Shown here: in pieces, positions 11,409-20,500 of the stretch
Layout: every line of letters starts with the position of its first letter
How positions within the stretch are numbered: the stretch's first letter is position 1
NCBI RefSeq assembly: GCF_017355365.1
Contig: NZ_JADIJR010000033.1
Coordinates: 1 to 35,188, forward strand
DNA length: 35,188 bases
Direction: 5' to 3'
Origin: Microbacterium sp. SD291
GTDB taxonomy: Bacteria > Actinomycetota > Actinomycetes > Actinomycetales > Microbacteriaceae
Notes under the pieces: model-generated
What the model was told of the DNA's origin: nothing
Seen by the model: the letters and a program-made list of their open reading frames with translations, nothing else
The model's database searches: none
Translations under genes and position numbers: made by a program

Positions 11409-11422
11409 GCCTCTCTCTGCGC

Positions 11423-11454
11423 GAAGGGGCGGATGCTGCGGCATCCGCCCCTTC
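11423..11454 (+). terminator. guaB terminator
   Basis: A 14-bp perfect stem (11423-11436 with 11441-11454) with loop TGCG, 15 bases after the guaB stop codon. The apical stem again contains GGATGC/GCATCC. Confidence 0.8.
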
Positions 11455-11486
11455 CGCATGTCGGGGGCGCGGCGTAGCGTGCCGGT

Positions 11487-11762
<276 letters not shown>

Positions 11763-11846
11763 CGCTCGGTTACGTCCGTGGTCGATCGATGACCCGGTGT
11801 GACGGGCCGACCCCGGGGGTCGATGCGGTCTGGCTACGGTCGGGTC

Positions 11847-12404
11847 ATGACTCTTCTCAACGACATCTCCGCGACCTCCGGCATCGCCGGCATCACGCAG
11901 GCCGAGCGCGCCCGGCGCCTCGCAGACGCGGGAGCCGCCTGGAACGCGCGGATCGCGGATGACCCCGCGAACGCCCAGCTCACGTACAAGGTCACCGGTC
12001 GCGGTGTCGGCTCGGTGGCCACCGAGATCCGTGCGGGCCGCCACCGCTTCCTGGTCGACGAGCCGGGTGCTCTCGCCGGCGACGATGTCGCGGCCAGCCC
12101 GGTCGAATACGCCCTGGGCGCGCTCGTCTCCTGCCAGGTCGTCGTGTTCCGCCTCTACGCCCAGGCGCTGGGCCTCACCATCGACGACATCAGCATCACG
12201 GCCGAGGGCGATCTGGACGTGCGGAAGCTGTTCGGCATCGACGGGTCCGGCCGCGCCGGCTTCCACGACGTCAGGGTGCGCGTCGACATCGAGGGCCCGG
12301 ATTCCGCGGAGCAGTATGAGAACCTCCGCCGGGTGGTCGACGAGCACTGCCCGGTGCTCGACCTCTTCGCCAACACGGTTCCGACCTCGGGGTCGCTGGG
12401 CTGA
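11847..12404 (+). CDS. OsmC/Ohr family protein
   Basis: The 185-residue protein matches OsmC-like thiol peroxidases: SPVEYALGALVSCQVVVFRLYAQALGLTIDDISITAEGDLDVR in the centre and VVDEHCPVLDLFANTVP near the C-terminus. These place the two redox cysteines at C96 and C168. The family reduces organic hydroperoxides in the cytoplasm, but substrate and reductant cannot be told here. Although the frame is open earlier, ATG 11847 was chosen because homologues begin about there and because TACGGT (11835-11840) lies six bases upstream, a leaderless layout. Confidence 0.85.
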   Translation: MTLLNDISATSGIAGITQAERARRLADAGAAWNARIADDPANAQLTYKVTGRGVGSVATEIRAGRHRFLVDEPGALAGDDVAASPVEYALGALVSCQVVVFRLYAQALGLTIDDISITAEGDLDVRKLFGIDGSGRAGFHDVRVRVDIEGPDSAEQYENLRRVVDEHCPVLDLFANTVPTSGSLG

Positions 12405-12487
12405 CTCATCGCCGTCCGTCGCCCTGGGCGCCTGAGCACTGATAGCCTGGTCGGCTCGCTCAAGCGGGCGGAAGGACGGCCACGCTC

Positions 12488-14176
12488 GTGGGGTACATCG
12501 ACGTTTCCAGCGTCTCGCTGACACTGCCGGACGGCAGACCGCTTCTCGATGAGGTGGCGTTCCGGGTCGGCGCAGGCTCGGCGAGCGCCCTGATCGGGCC
12601 GAACGGCGCAGGCAAGACGACGCTGCTGAGGATCATCCGCGGCGACCTCGCACCCGACGGCGGCGTGGTCACGATCGACGGCGGGCTGGGCGTCATGGAC
12701 CAGTTCGTCGGGCACGGCGAGGCGGGTCAGACGGTGCACGAGCTGCTCGTCCGGGTCGCGCCCCGCCGCATCCGCACGGCGGCCGAGGCGCTCGAGGCGA
12801 CGGAGGACGCGCTCATCGAGCGCGACGAGACCGACACCCAGATGGCGTACGCCTCGGCGCTCGCCGAGTACGCGGATGCCGGCGGCTACGAGCACGAGAC
12901 GGTGTGGGATCAGTGCACGGTCGCAGCTCTCGGCGTCCCGTACGAGCGTGCCCGGTTCCGCGAGCTCACCACGCTGTCCGGCGGCGAGCAGAAGCGGCTC
13001 GCACTGGAGGCGCTGCTGCGCGGGCCGGACGAGGTGCTGCTGCTCGACGAACCGGACAACTACCTCGATGTGCCGGGCAAGCGGTGGCTGGAGGAGCAGC
13101 TGCGGCAGACGGCGAAGACGGTGCTGCTCGTCTCGCACGACCGCGAGCTGCTGGCCCGCGCCGCTGATCGTCTGATCACGCTCGAACCCGGCGGTGCAGG
13201 ATCGTCGGCATGGGTGCACGGCGGCGGGTTCGCGACGTATCACCAGGCGAGGGTCGACCGGATGGACCGGCTCGACGAGCTCCGCAGACGCTGGGACGAG
13301 CAGCACGAGAAGCTGCGGATACTGGTGGCGAACCTCAAGGTGAAGGCATCCGCGAACGACGGGTTCGCGTCGCGGTATCAGGCGGCGCAGACGCGGCTGC
13401 GGAAGTTCGAGGAGGCAGGCCCGCCGGAGGAGCGCCCGCCCGCACAGGAGTTCGACATGCGGCTGCGCGGCGCGCGCACGGGCAAGCGCGCCGTGGTCGC
13501 GGCTGAGCTGGAGCTGGCAGGGCTGATGAGGCCGTTCGACGCGGAGGTCTGGTACGGCGACCGCGTGGCGGTGCTCGGCTCGAACGGATCGGGGAAGTCG
13601 CACTTCCTGCGGCTGCTCGCGCGGGGCGGGAGCGACCCCGACCCGACGCTCGGACACGTCACCTCGACGGGCGAGCAGCTCACCGCGGTCGCCCACAGCG
13701 GACGTGCCGTGCTCGGCGCGCGCGTCGTGCCAGGCCTGTTCGCGCAGACCCACGCGCATCCGGAGTTCGCCGGACGCACGCTGCTCGAGATCCTGCACAG
13801 GGGCGACGAACGTCGCGCCGGGATGCCGAGGGATGCCGCGAGCTCCGCGCTCGACCGGTACGGACTGGTGCGGCAGGCGCAGCAGACCTTCGACTCGCTC
13901 TCCGGCGGGCAGCAGGCGCGTTTCCAGGTGCTCCTGCTCGAGCTGTCCGGAGCCACGCTGCTGCTGCTCGACGAGCCGACCGACAACCTCGACATCGAGT
14001 CCGCCGAGGCCCTCGAAGACGCCCTCCGGCGGTTCGAGGGAACAGTGCTGGCTGTCACGCACGACCGCTGGTTCGCGCGGTCGTTCGACAGATTCCTGGT
14101 GTTCGGCGCCGACGGCGAGGTCTACGAGTCGGACACCCCGGTGTGGGACGAGAAGCGGGTGACCCGGACGCGCTGA
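12488..14176 (+). CDS. ABC-F family ATPase (duplicated ATP-binding cassette, no membrane domain)
   Basis: The 562-residue soluble protein has two ATP-binding cassettes. The first has Walker A GPNGAGKTT (about 37-45), signature LSGGEQKR and Walker B LLLDEPDNYLD. The second has GSNGSGKSH (about 361), LSGGQQAR and LLLDEPTDNLD. They are joined by a charged helical linker (RMDRLDELRRRWDEQHEKLR to about 320), as in ABC-F translation factors that act in the ribosomal E site. Some ABC-F proteins give antibiotic resistance, but nothing here shows which subgroup this is. GTG 12488 has GGAAGG about 12 bases upstream. A TAGCCT -10 lies at about 12443. It is convergent with the amine oxidase gene. Confidence 0.9.
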   Translation: MGYIDVSSVSLTLPDGRPLLDEVAFRVGAGSASALIGPNGAGKTTLLRIIRGDLAPDGGVVTIDGGLGVMDQFVGHGEAGQTVHELLVRVAPRRIRTAAEALEATEDALIERDETDTQMAYASALAEYADAGGYEHETVWDQCTVAALGVPYERARFRELTTLSGGEQKRLALEALLRGPDEVLLLDEPDNYLDVPGKRWLEEQLRQTAKTVLLVSHDRELLARAADRLITLEPGGAGSSAWVHGGGFATYHQARVDRMDRLDELRRRWDEQHEKLRILVANLKVKASANDGFASRYQAAQTRLRKFEEAGPPEERPPAQEFDMRLRGARTGKRAVVAAELELAGLMRPFDAEVWYGDRVAVLGSNGSGKSHFLRLLARGGSDPDPTLGHVTSTGEQLTAVAHSGRAVLGARVVPGLFAQTHAHPEFAGRTLLEILHRGDERRAGMPRDAASSALDRYGLVRQAQQTFDSLSGGQQARFQVLLLELSGATLLLLDEPTDNLDIESAEALEDALRRFEGTVLAVTHDRWFARSFDRFLVFGADGEVYESDTPVWDEKRVTRTR

Positions 14177-14231
14177 CCGGAACCGCGACGGCGCGCACCT
14201 GGTTGCGGTGGCGCGAGAGCGTGCCGGGCGC

Positions 14232-15317
14232 TCAGGGCAGCCGGAGCGGCTCCGCCGCGCGGGCGGCGGGGTCGAGCACGAGGTCCGCGAGCACCGCACC
14301 GACGCCCGGGGCGAACTTGAAGCCGTGCCCCGAGAACCCGGCACCCACCACGATCCGGCCACGACGATCGAGCACGAAGTCGCCGTCGTCCGTCGACGTG
14401 TAGGTGCAGCTGATCGGCACTGCGGATGCCGGGTCGAGCCCCGGCATCCACTCCCGCACGTACTCGGCGAGAGCCTCCGCATGGGTGGTCCGATGCGGGC
14501 GCGCGTCCGGATCGACCTCGTCGCCCACTCTGTGGAAGCCGACCTTCACGCCCTCGCCGGGTGTCGGCATGCCGTACACGGTGGCCGGATACGCCGCCGG
14601 GTCGACGTAGTGGTTGAAGGACGGCCATGGCACTGCGGCGGAGAGCGGCGTGAAGTGCGCCGGTGTCTCCTCGGTCACCTCCAGTCGCGGCATCGGCAGC
14701 ATCGGCAGCATCCGCGATGTCCAGGCGCCGACGGTGACGACGACGGCATCCGCGTGCAGCGATCCGCCGGCGAGTTGCAGCGACACCCCGGCATCCGTCT
14801 CCTCGATCCCGAGCACCGGCGTCTCCCACCGCACGTCGCCGCCCGCGCCGGCGATCCGCCGCTCGAGCTCCTCGAGGGCGGCGGATGCCCTGGCGACGCC
14901 GGCGTCGCGCGAGAACAGCACGTCCCCGTCGAACCGCATGCCCGGCCATCGGGTCGCGGCCTCGGTGCCGGACAGCATCTCGGCATGGATGCCGCGTTCG
15001 GTCAGCCGCCGCTCGATCGCGACCAGGTCGGCCGAGCCGTGCGTGACCAGCCCGTGCAGCCGCAGCAATGGCTCCCCGTCGACCTCGCCCAGTGCCTCCC
15101 ATCCCTCGCGGGAGCGCTGGAGCAGGTCGAGGTAGTGGTCGTCAACGTAGGCGTTGTTGAAGTTCCGGGTGGCGCCGTGCGACGCGCCTTCGCGGTGTCC
15201 CCGGGCGAAGCGCTCGAGCACGACCGTGCGATGCCCGCGGCGGGTGAGCTCCCACGCGGTCGCCAGGCCCATGATGCCGCCGCCCACGACGACGATCTCC
15301 GCGGCATCCGTCTTCAT
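14232..15317 (-). CDS. FAD-dependent amine oxidase, monomeric sarcosine oxidase / N-methyltryptophan oxidase type
   Basis: The 361-residue protein starts with a dinucleotide-binding motif, IVVVGGGIMGLATAWELTRRG. The family segment GASHGATRNFNNAY (about 44-57) follows. SCTYTSTDDGDFVLDRRG near the end carries Cys304 at the position to which FAD is covalently attached in monomeric sarcosine oxidase. The final FSGHGFKFAPGVGAVLADL is also typical. It should oxidise a secondary amine such as an N-methyl amino acid, releasing H2O2. The exact substrate is unknown. A GGGAGG ribosome site lies just before ATG 15317. It is divergent from guaB3. Confidence 0.88.
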   Translation of the reverse strand: MKTDAAEIVVVGGGIMGLATAWELTRRGHRTVVLERFARGHREGASHGATRNFNNAYVDDHYLDLLQRSREGWEALGEVDGEPLLRLHGLVTHGSADLVAIERRLTERGIHAEMLSGTEAATRWPGMRFDGDVLFSRDAGVARASAALEELERRIAGAGGDVRWETPVLGIEETDAGVSLQLAGGSLHADAVVVTVGAWTSRMLPMLPMPRLEVTEETPAHFTPLSAAVPWPSFNHYVDPAAYPATVYGMPTPGEGVKVGFHRVGDEVDPDARPHRTTHAEALAEYVREWMPGLDPASAVPISCTYTSTDDGDFVLDRRGRIVVGAGFSGHGFKFAPGVGAVLADLVLDPAARAAEPLRLP

Positions 15318-15385
15318 GAGCCCTCCCGGTGTCGCCTCCAGTCTCCCAGCCGCAGGCCACCCCGCGTCCCGGGTAGTCTGGTCGG

Positions 15386-16507
15386 GTGACCATGGAGATC
15401 GAGCTCGGCCGAGGAAAGCGTGCGCGACGCGCGTACACGTTCGACGACATCGCGGTGGTGCCCTCGCGGCGCACGCGGAACCCGGAGGATGTGTCGACCG
15501 CGTGGACGATCGACGCCTTCGGCTTCGAGATCCCGGTGCTCGGCGCGCCGATGGACTCCGTCGTGAGCCCGCAGACGGCCATCATGCTCGGTCAGCTCGG
15601 CGGACTCGGCGTCCTCGACCTGGAGGGTCTCTGGACCCGCTACGAGAACCCCGAGCCGCTGCTCGCGGAGATCGCCGGACTCGGCGACGACGAAGCCACC
15701 GTGCGGATGCAGCAGCTGTACTCCGAGCCGATCAAGCCCGAGCTCATCAAGCGCCGCCTCGCCGAGGTCCGCGAAGCAGGCGTCACCGTCGCAGGCTCCC
15801 TGACCCCGCAGCGCACCCAGGAGTTCTACGACATCGTCGCCGCCGCCGGCGTCGACCTGTTCGTCATCCGCGGCACGACCGTCTCCGCCGAGCACGTCTC
15901 GAGCGTCGACCAGCCGCTGAACCTGAAGAAGTTCATCTACGACCTCGACGTCCCCGTGATCGTCGGGGGCGCAGCGACCTACACCGCGGCGCTGCACCTG
16001 ATGCGCACCGGGGCCGCCGGCGTCCTCGTCGGCTTCGGCGGGGGAGCCGCGTCCACGACGCGCGCCACCCTCGGCATCCATGCTCCGATGGCCACTGCCG
16101 TCTCGGACGTCGCTGCCGCACGCCGCGACTACCTCGACGAGTCCGGCGGCCGCTACGTGCACGTCATCGCCGACGGCGGCGTCGGCACGTCCGGCGACAT
16201 CGTCAAGGCGCTCGCCATGGGCGCGGATGCCGTGATGCTCGGCGTCGCGCTCGCCCGCGCCACCGACGCACCGGGCCGTGGCTTCCACTGGGGCCCCGAG
16301 GCGCATCACCCGAAGCTTCCGCGCGGCCGCCGCGTGCAGGTCGGCGGCATCGGCACCCTCGAGGAGATCCTCTACGGCCCCGCGCCGATCGCCGACGGCA
16401 CCGCGAACCTGATCGGCGCCCTGCGCAAGTCCATGGCGACCACCGGCTACTCGGACCTCAAGGAATTCCAGCGGGTCGAGGTCGTCCTCGCCCCCTACGA
16501 GGCCTGA
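15386..16507 (+). CDS. guaB3: GuaB3 family IMP dehydrogenase-like protein lacking cysteine
   Basis: The 373-residue TIM-barrel protein is related to IMP dehydrogenase ([71 protein letters not shown], and the C-terminal LIGALRKSMATTGYSDLKEFQ) but has no CBS domains. Where IMPDH has GPGSICTTR, it has GGGAASTTRATLGI, and the whole protein contains no cysteine. It therefore cannot use the canonical Cys-linked intermediate. The role of actinobacterial GuaB3 is not firmly settled. GTG 15386 lies six bases after TAGTCT (15374-15379), a leaderless layout. ATG 15392 is the alternative. SURF1 follows after 17 bases. Confidence 0.93.
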   Translation: MTMEIELGRGKRARRAYTFDDIAVVPSRRTRNPEDVSTAWTIDAFGFEIPVLGAPMDSVVSPQTAIMLGQLGGLGVLDLEGLWTRYENPEPLLAEIAGLGDDEATVRMQQLYSEPIKPELIKRRLAEVREAGVTVAGSLTPQRTQEFYDIVAAAGVDLFVIRGTTVSAEHVSSVDQPLNLKKFIYDLDVPVIVGGAATYTAALHLMRTGAAGVLVGFGGGAASTTRATLGIHAPMATAVSDVAAARRDYLDESGGRYVHVIADGGVGTSGDIVKALAMGADAVMLGVALARATDAPGRGFHWGPEAHHPKLPRGRRVQVGGIGTLEEILYGPAPIADGTANLIGALRKSMATTGYSDLKEFQRVEVVLAPYEA

Positions 16508-16524
16508 GGGTCCTGCGCCAGACC

Positions 16525-17325
16525 GTGACGACCCCTGCGCTGTTCCCGCCGACCCTCCGTGAGGTGATGCTCCGCGGTCGATGGATCGCGATGCTGCTGC
16601 TGTGCCTCGTCGTCGCCGGCGTGTTCGCCTGGCTCGGACAGTGGCAGCTCGCGCGCGCCATCGAGACCGACCCGCCGCCCGCGGGAGCCACCGAGCAGGT
16701 GCGTCCGCTCGGCGAGGTCGTGGAACCGGGGGAGTACCTTCCCGAGCCTCTCGTCGGACAGCGCGTCGAGACGTCCGGCTCCTGGGTGCCGGGCGATTTC
16801 ATCGTCGTGTCCGGCCGGTTCAACGACGACGTCGAGGGGTACTGGGTCACGGGGCAGCTGCGGGTCGCGGAGCGCACGTCGATCGCGGTCGCGATCGGCT
16901 GGACCGCCGACCGGGAGGCGGCGGACGACGCCGCCGAGGCGCTGGACGCGGATGCCGACGGCACAGAGGTCGCGGTCACGGGGCGGATCATCTCCGACGA
17001 GGGCCCCTCGGTGCCGCCGCGGAGCGACCCCGACCGGATCGACCGGATGTCGCCCGCGGCGCTCCTCAGCCGCTGGCACGACGCAGAGCAGCTAGACGTG
17101 TACCGCCCCTATCTCGCCTCCGCGACAGCCGCGGCCGGCCTCGCCGACATCTCCTCGCCGGCGCCCGAGGAGCAGTCGCCGGTGAACTGGCTCAACATCT
17201 TCTATGCGGCGGAGTGGGCGATCTTCGCGGGCTTCGCGTTCTACCTCTGGTACCGCCTCGCGAAGGATCAGTGGGAGCGCGAGGTCGAGGACATCGAAGA
17301 CGCCTCCGGAGCGGCATCCGCCTGA
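16525..17325 (+). CDS. SURF1 family cytochrome oxidase assembly protein
   Basis: The 266-residue protein has the SURF1 layout: an N-terminal helix (about 20-40) ending in FAWLGQWQLARA, a long outer loop (GYWVTGQLRV, SIAVAIGWT, VAVTGRIISDEGPSVPP, PVNWLNIFYAAEW) and a second helix near the C-terminus (WAIFAGFAFYLWYRLAKDQWE). In the family it helps assemble haem-copper cytochrome c oxidase in the membrane. GTG 16525 follows the guaB3 stop by 17 bases, with GAGGGT overlapping that stop, so it is probably co-transcribed with guaB3. Confidence 0.88.
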   Translation: MTTPALFPPTLREVMLRGRWIAMLLLCLVVAGVFAWLGQWQLARAIETDPPPAGATEQVRPLGEVVEPGEYLPEPLVGQRVETSGSWVPGDFIVVSGRFNDDVEGYWVTGQLRVAERTSIAVAIGWTADREAADDAAEALDADADGTEVAVTGRIISDEGPSVPPRSDPDRIDRMSPAALLSRWHDAEQLDVYRPYLASATAAAGLADISSPAPEEQSPVNWLNIFYAAEWAIFAGFAFYLWYRLAKDQWEREVEDIEDASGAASA

Positions 17326-17330
17326 CCATC

Positions 17331-17344
17331 TGCGCACGTGCGCA
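17331..17344. repeat. Perfect 14-bp palindrome TGCGCACGTGCGCA
   Basis: The palindrome starts six bases after the SURF1 stop. Another TGCGCACCT-type half follows at 17353. It could be a protein-binding site or a short terminator stem. I cannot assign a factor. The rest of 17345-17437 shows nothing clear. Confidence 0.4.
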
Positions 17345-17437
17345 CCTCCGTTTGCGCACCTGAGCGGCCGTTTGTGTGGTCCCTCTGAACAGATTGTGCG
17401 ATCCGATGAGCGCTCGGTGACGAAACGGCAAACACCG

Positions 17438-17466
17438 TTGAGGATGTCCGAGCCGCTCCGTATGCT
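17438..17466 (+). promoter_or_regulatory. Promoter of the secreted nuclease/nucleotidase gene
   Basis: TTGAGG at 17438-17443 and TATGCT at 17461-17466 with a 17-base spacer make a good vegetative promoter. Transcription would start near 17473, giving a leader of about 90 bases before ATG 17562. The ribosome site is GAGGAGA at 17547-17553. Confidence 0.6.
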
Positions 17467-17561
17467 CCCAATCATGTGCGTGCGCTGGGAGCCCGGTTCA
17501 CGCCGCGACGAGGCTCCACGAGAGTCCGTCGTTCGTCCGCAATGCCGAGGAGACCGCCCGA

Positions 17562-20500
17562 ATGATGTTCGCCCCTGACGACGACGCCCGAAAGGGCCTC
17601 GCACCGTCCGCACACCGGAATCGGGGGCGCGTAGGCGCTCTCGCCGTGACCTGTGTGGCAGCCCTGAGCCTCGGCTCGCTGGCCGCCGCGCCGGCGTTCG
17701 CCGACACCACCGGAACGGGGGTGGTGATCAACGAGGCCTACCTCTCCGGAGGAAGCGCCGGCGCCGCGTTCAAGAACAAGTTCGTCGAGCTGTACAACCC
17801 GACGGCTTCGCCGATCACCCTCGACGGCATGTCGCTGCAGTACCGCTCGGCGACCGGCACCTCGGCCTTCCAGGGCCTCGCAACCCTCAAGGGAGAGATC
17901 CCGGCAGGCGGCTACTACCTCGTGCAGGGCGGCAGCAACGGCACGAACGGCGCCGACCTTCCGGCCGCGGATGTCGTCAGCGGGCTCAACCCGGGCGGCG
18001 CCGGCGGCACGATCGCGCTCGTCGACGGCACCTCGGCGGTGACGCTGGCACCAGGGTCGGTCGTCGGCGTGGACGGCGTGGTCGACCTGCTCGGCTACGG
18101 CACGTCGAACACCTTCGAGACCAAGGCCGCGACGCCTCCGGCCGGCAACACCGACGTGAAGTCGCTGAACCGCACGGCCGGTGCCGACAGCGACGACAAC
18201 GGCGCCGACTTCACGCTGTCCGCCACGATCACCCCGCAGGCTTCGGGCGCAGACGGCGGTACCGACCCCGGCACCGACCCGGTTGCAGCCTCGATCGCCG
18301 AGGTGCAGGGCACGACGGACGTCTCGCCGCTGAGCGGGCAGACCGTCACGGTCGAGGGCGTCGTCACCGCCGACTTCCGCACCGGCGGCTACAAGGGCGT
18401 CGTCATCCAGACGCAGGGATCCGGCGGTGAGGCGGATGCCACGCCCGGCGCATCCGACGGCGTCTTCGTGTACCTGAACGCGCTCGCTCCGACGCTCGCG
18501 ATCGGAGACCTCGTCTCCGTCACCGGTGCCGTCAGCGAGTACTTCGGCCAGACGCAGGTGAACCCGGCCGCGCTCGCCGACATCACGGTCAAGCAGGCCG
18601 CCGCCGGCGTCCCGGCGGCGACCCCGCTGGCCGACACCGTGCTCGGCGCCGACCGCGAGCAGTACGAGAACATGTACGTGGCACCGGCCGGCACCTACCG
18701 CCTGGCCTCCAGCCACCAGCTCTTCAACTTCGGCACGCTGTGGCTCAACGCCGGCGCCGAGCTGAACGTGAAGAGCACCGAGCGTGTGCGCCCCGGCGAC
18801 GAGGCGACGGCGATCGCCGCCGCGAACCGCGCCAACCGCATCCTGCTCGACGACGGCTGGTCCATCCAGGTCTCCAACAGCGGCCACCCGGGCCAGCAGC
18901 CGTACTTCACGAAGGACGTCGTCGTCCGCGGCGGCGACACCGTCGACTTCGGCGACAACGGCTACGTGCTGCAGTGGGGCTTCAACGACTGGCGCCTGCA
19001 GCCGGTCACGCCGATCGATGACGCGTCGCCTGCCGACCTCAAGGTCGGGTTCGCGGCGACCAACCCGCGCAGCGAGACCGCACCGGCGGTGGGCGGTGAC
19101 GTCCAGGTCGCCTCGTTCAACGTCTACAACTACTTCACGACGCTGAAGAGCCAGAACCCCGACGCACGCGGCGCATCGACTGCCGAGCAGTTCGCGATCC
19201 AGAAGTCGAAGATCGTCGCGGCGATCAACGGGCTGGATGCCGAGATCGTCTCGCTCATGGAGATCGAGAACTCGGTGAAGCTGGGCGGCACGATCGACTC
19301 GGCCCTGGCCGACCTGGTCGCAGGCCTCAATGAGGCCGCGGGCAGCGAGGTCTGGGCGTACGTTCCGACTCCCGCCGCGCTGAACGACGCCACCACCACC
19401 GACTTCATCACCAACGCGATCATCTACCGGAAGGCGGACGTCTCCCGCGTGGGCGACAGCATGACCGTCACGGATGAGACCGTGTGGGGCAACGCCCGTG
19501 AGCCGATCGCGCAGGCGTTCGACATCGACGGACGCGTCGTCACCGTCGTCTCGAACCACTTCAAGTCGAAGTCGGCGCCCTCGGGCGGCGGCACGGAGCC
19601 GGCCGACGGCCAGGGCTTCTTCAACGCCGACCGCGTCAAGCAGGCTGAGTCGCTGCTGACGTTCACCGCCACGCTCGAGCAGGCCTCGGGCAGCGCGGAC
19701 ATGCTGCTGATCGGCGACTTCAACGCCTACAGCCAGGAAGATCCGATCAACGTCTTCACCTCGAACGGATGGACCGACCTGGTCGCCGCGAAGGCAGCGG
19801 GCCAGTACACGTACACGTTCGACGGCGAGCTCGGCTCGCTCGACCACGTGATCGCGTCGCCGTCGCTGGCCGCGTCGATCACGGGTGCGGGCGTGTGGGG
19901 CATCAACTCGCCGGAGTGGAGCGACCGCGGCTACGCGTTCGGCGCCACCGAGGCCGGTACGCCGTTCCGCTCGAGCGACCACGACCCGATCGTCGTCGGC
20001 GTCTCCTCGGCGATCCCGCCGGTGAGCATCGACGTCATCACGATGAACGACTTCCACGGTCGCATCGAGGCCGACGGCGCCGCCGCCGGTGCCGCCGTCA
20101 TGGCGGGCGCGGTCCAGCAGTTCCGCGACGCGAACCCGAACACGATCTTCGCCGCAGCCGGCGACCTGATCGGCGCGTCGACGTTCACGTCGTTCATCAA
20201 CGACGACAACCCCACGATCGACGCGCTGAACGCCGCCGGTCTCGACGTGAGCGCCGCGGGCAACCACGAGTTCGACCAGGGCTGGGCCGATCTGCGCGAC
20301 CGCGTGCAGGAGCGGGCCGACTGGGAGTACATCTCGTCGAACGTGTTCGTCACCGAGACGGGTGAGCCCGCGCTCGCGCCGGCCTGGGTGAAGGAGCTCG
20401 ACGGCGTGAAGGTCGGCTTCGTCGGTGCTGTCACCGAGGACCTCGACTCGCTCGTGTCGCCCGACGGCATCGCCGATCTCGAGGTGCGCAGCATCGCCGA

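Noticed and set aside
17495..17520. Possible PHO box (GTTCACGCCG) before the nuclease gene
   Set aside because: Only one half-like unit is present, downstream of the predicted transcription start, without the second direct repeat a PhoP site needs.
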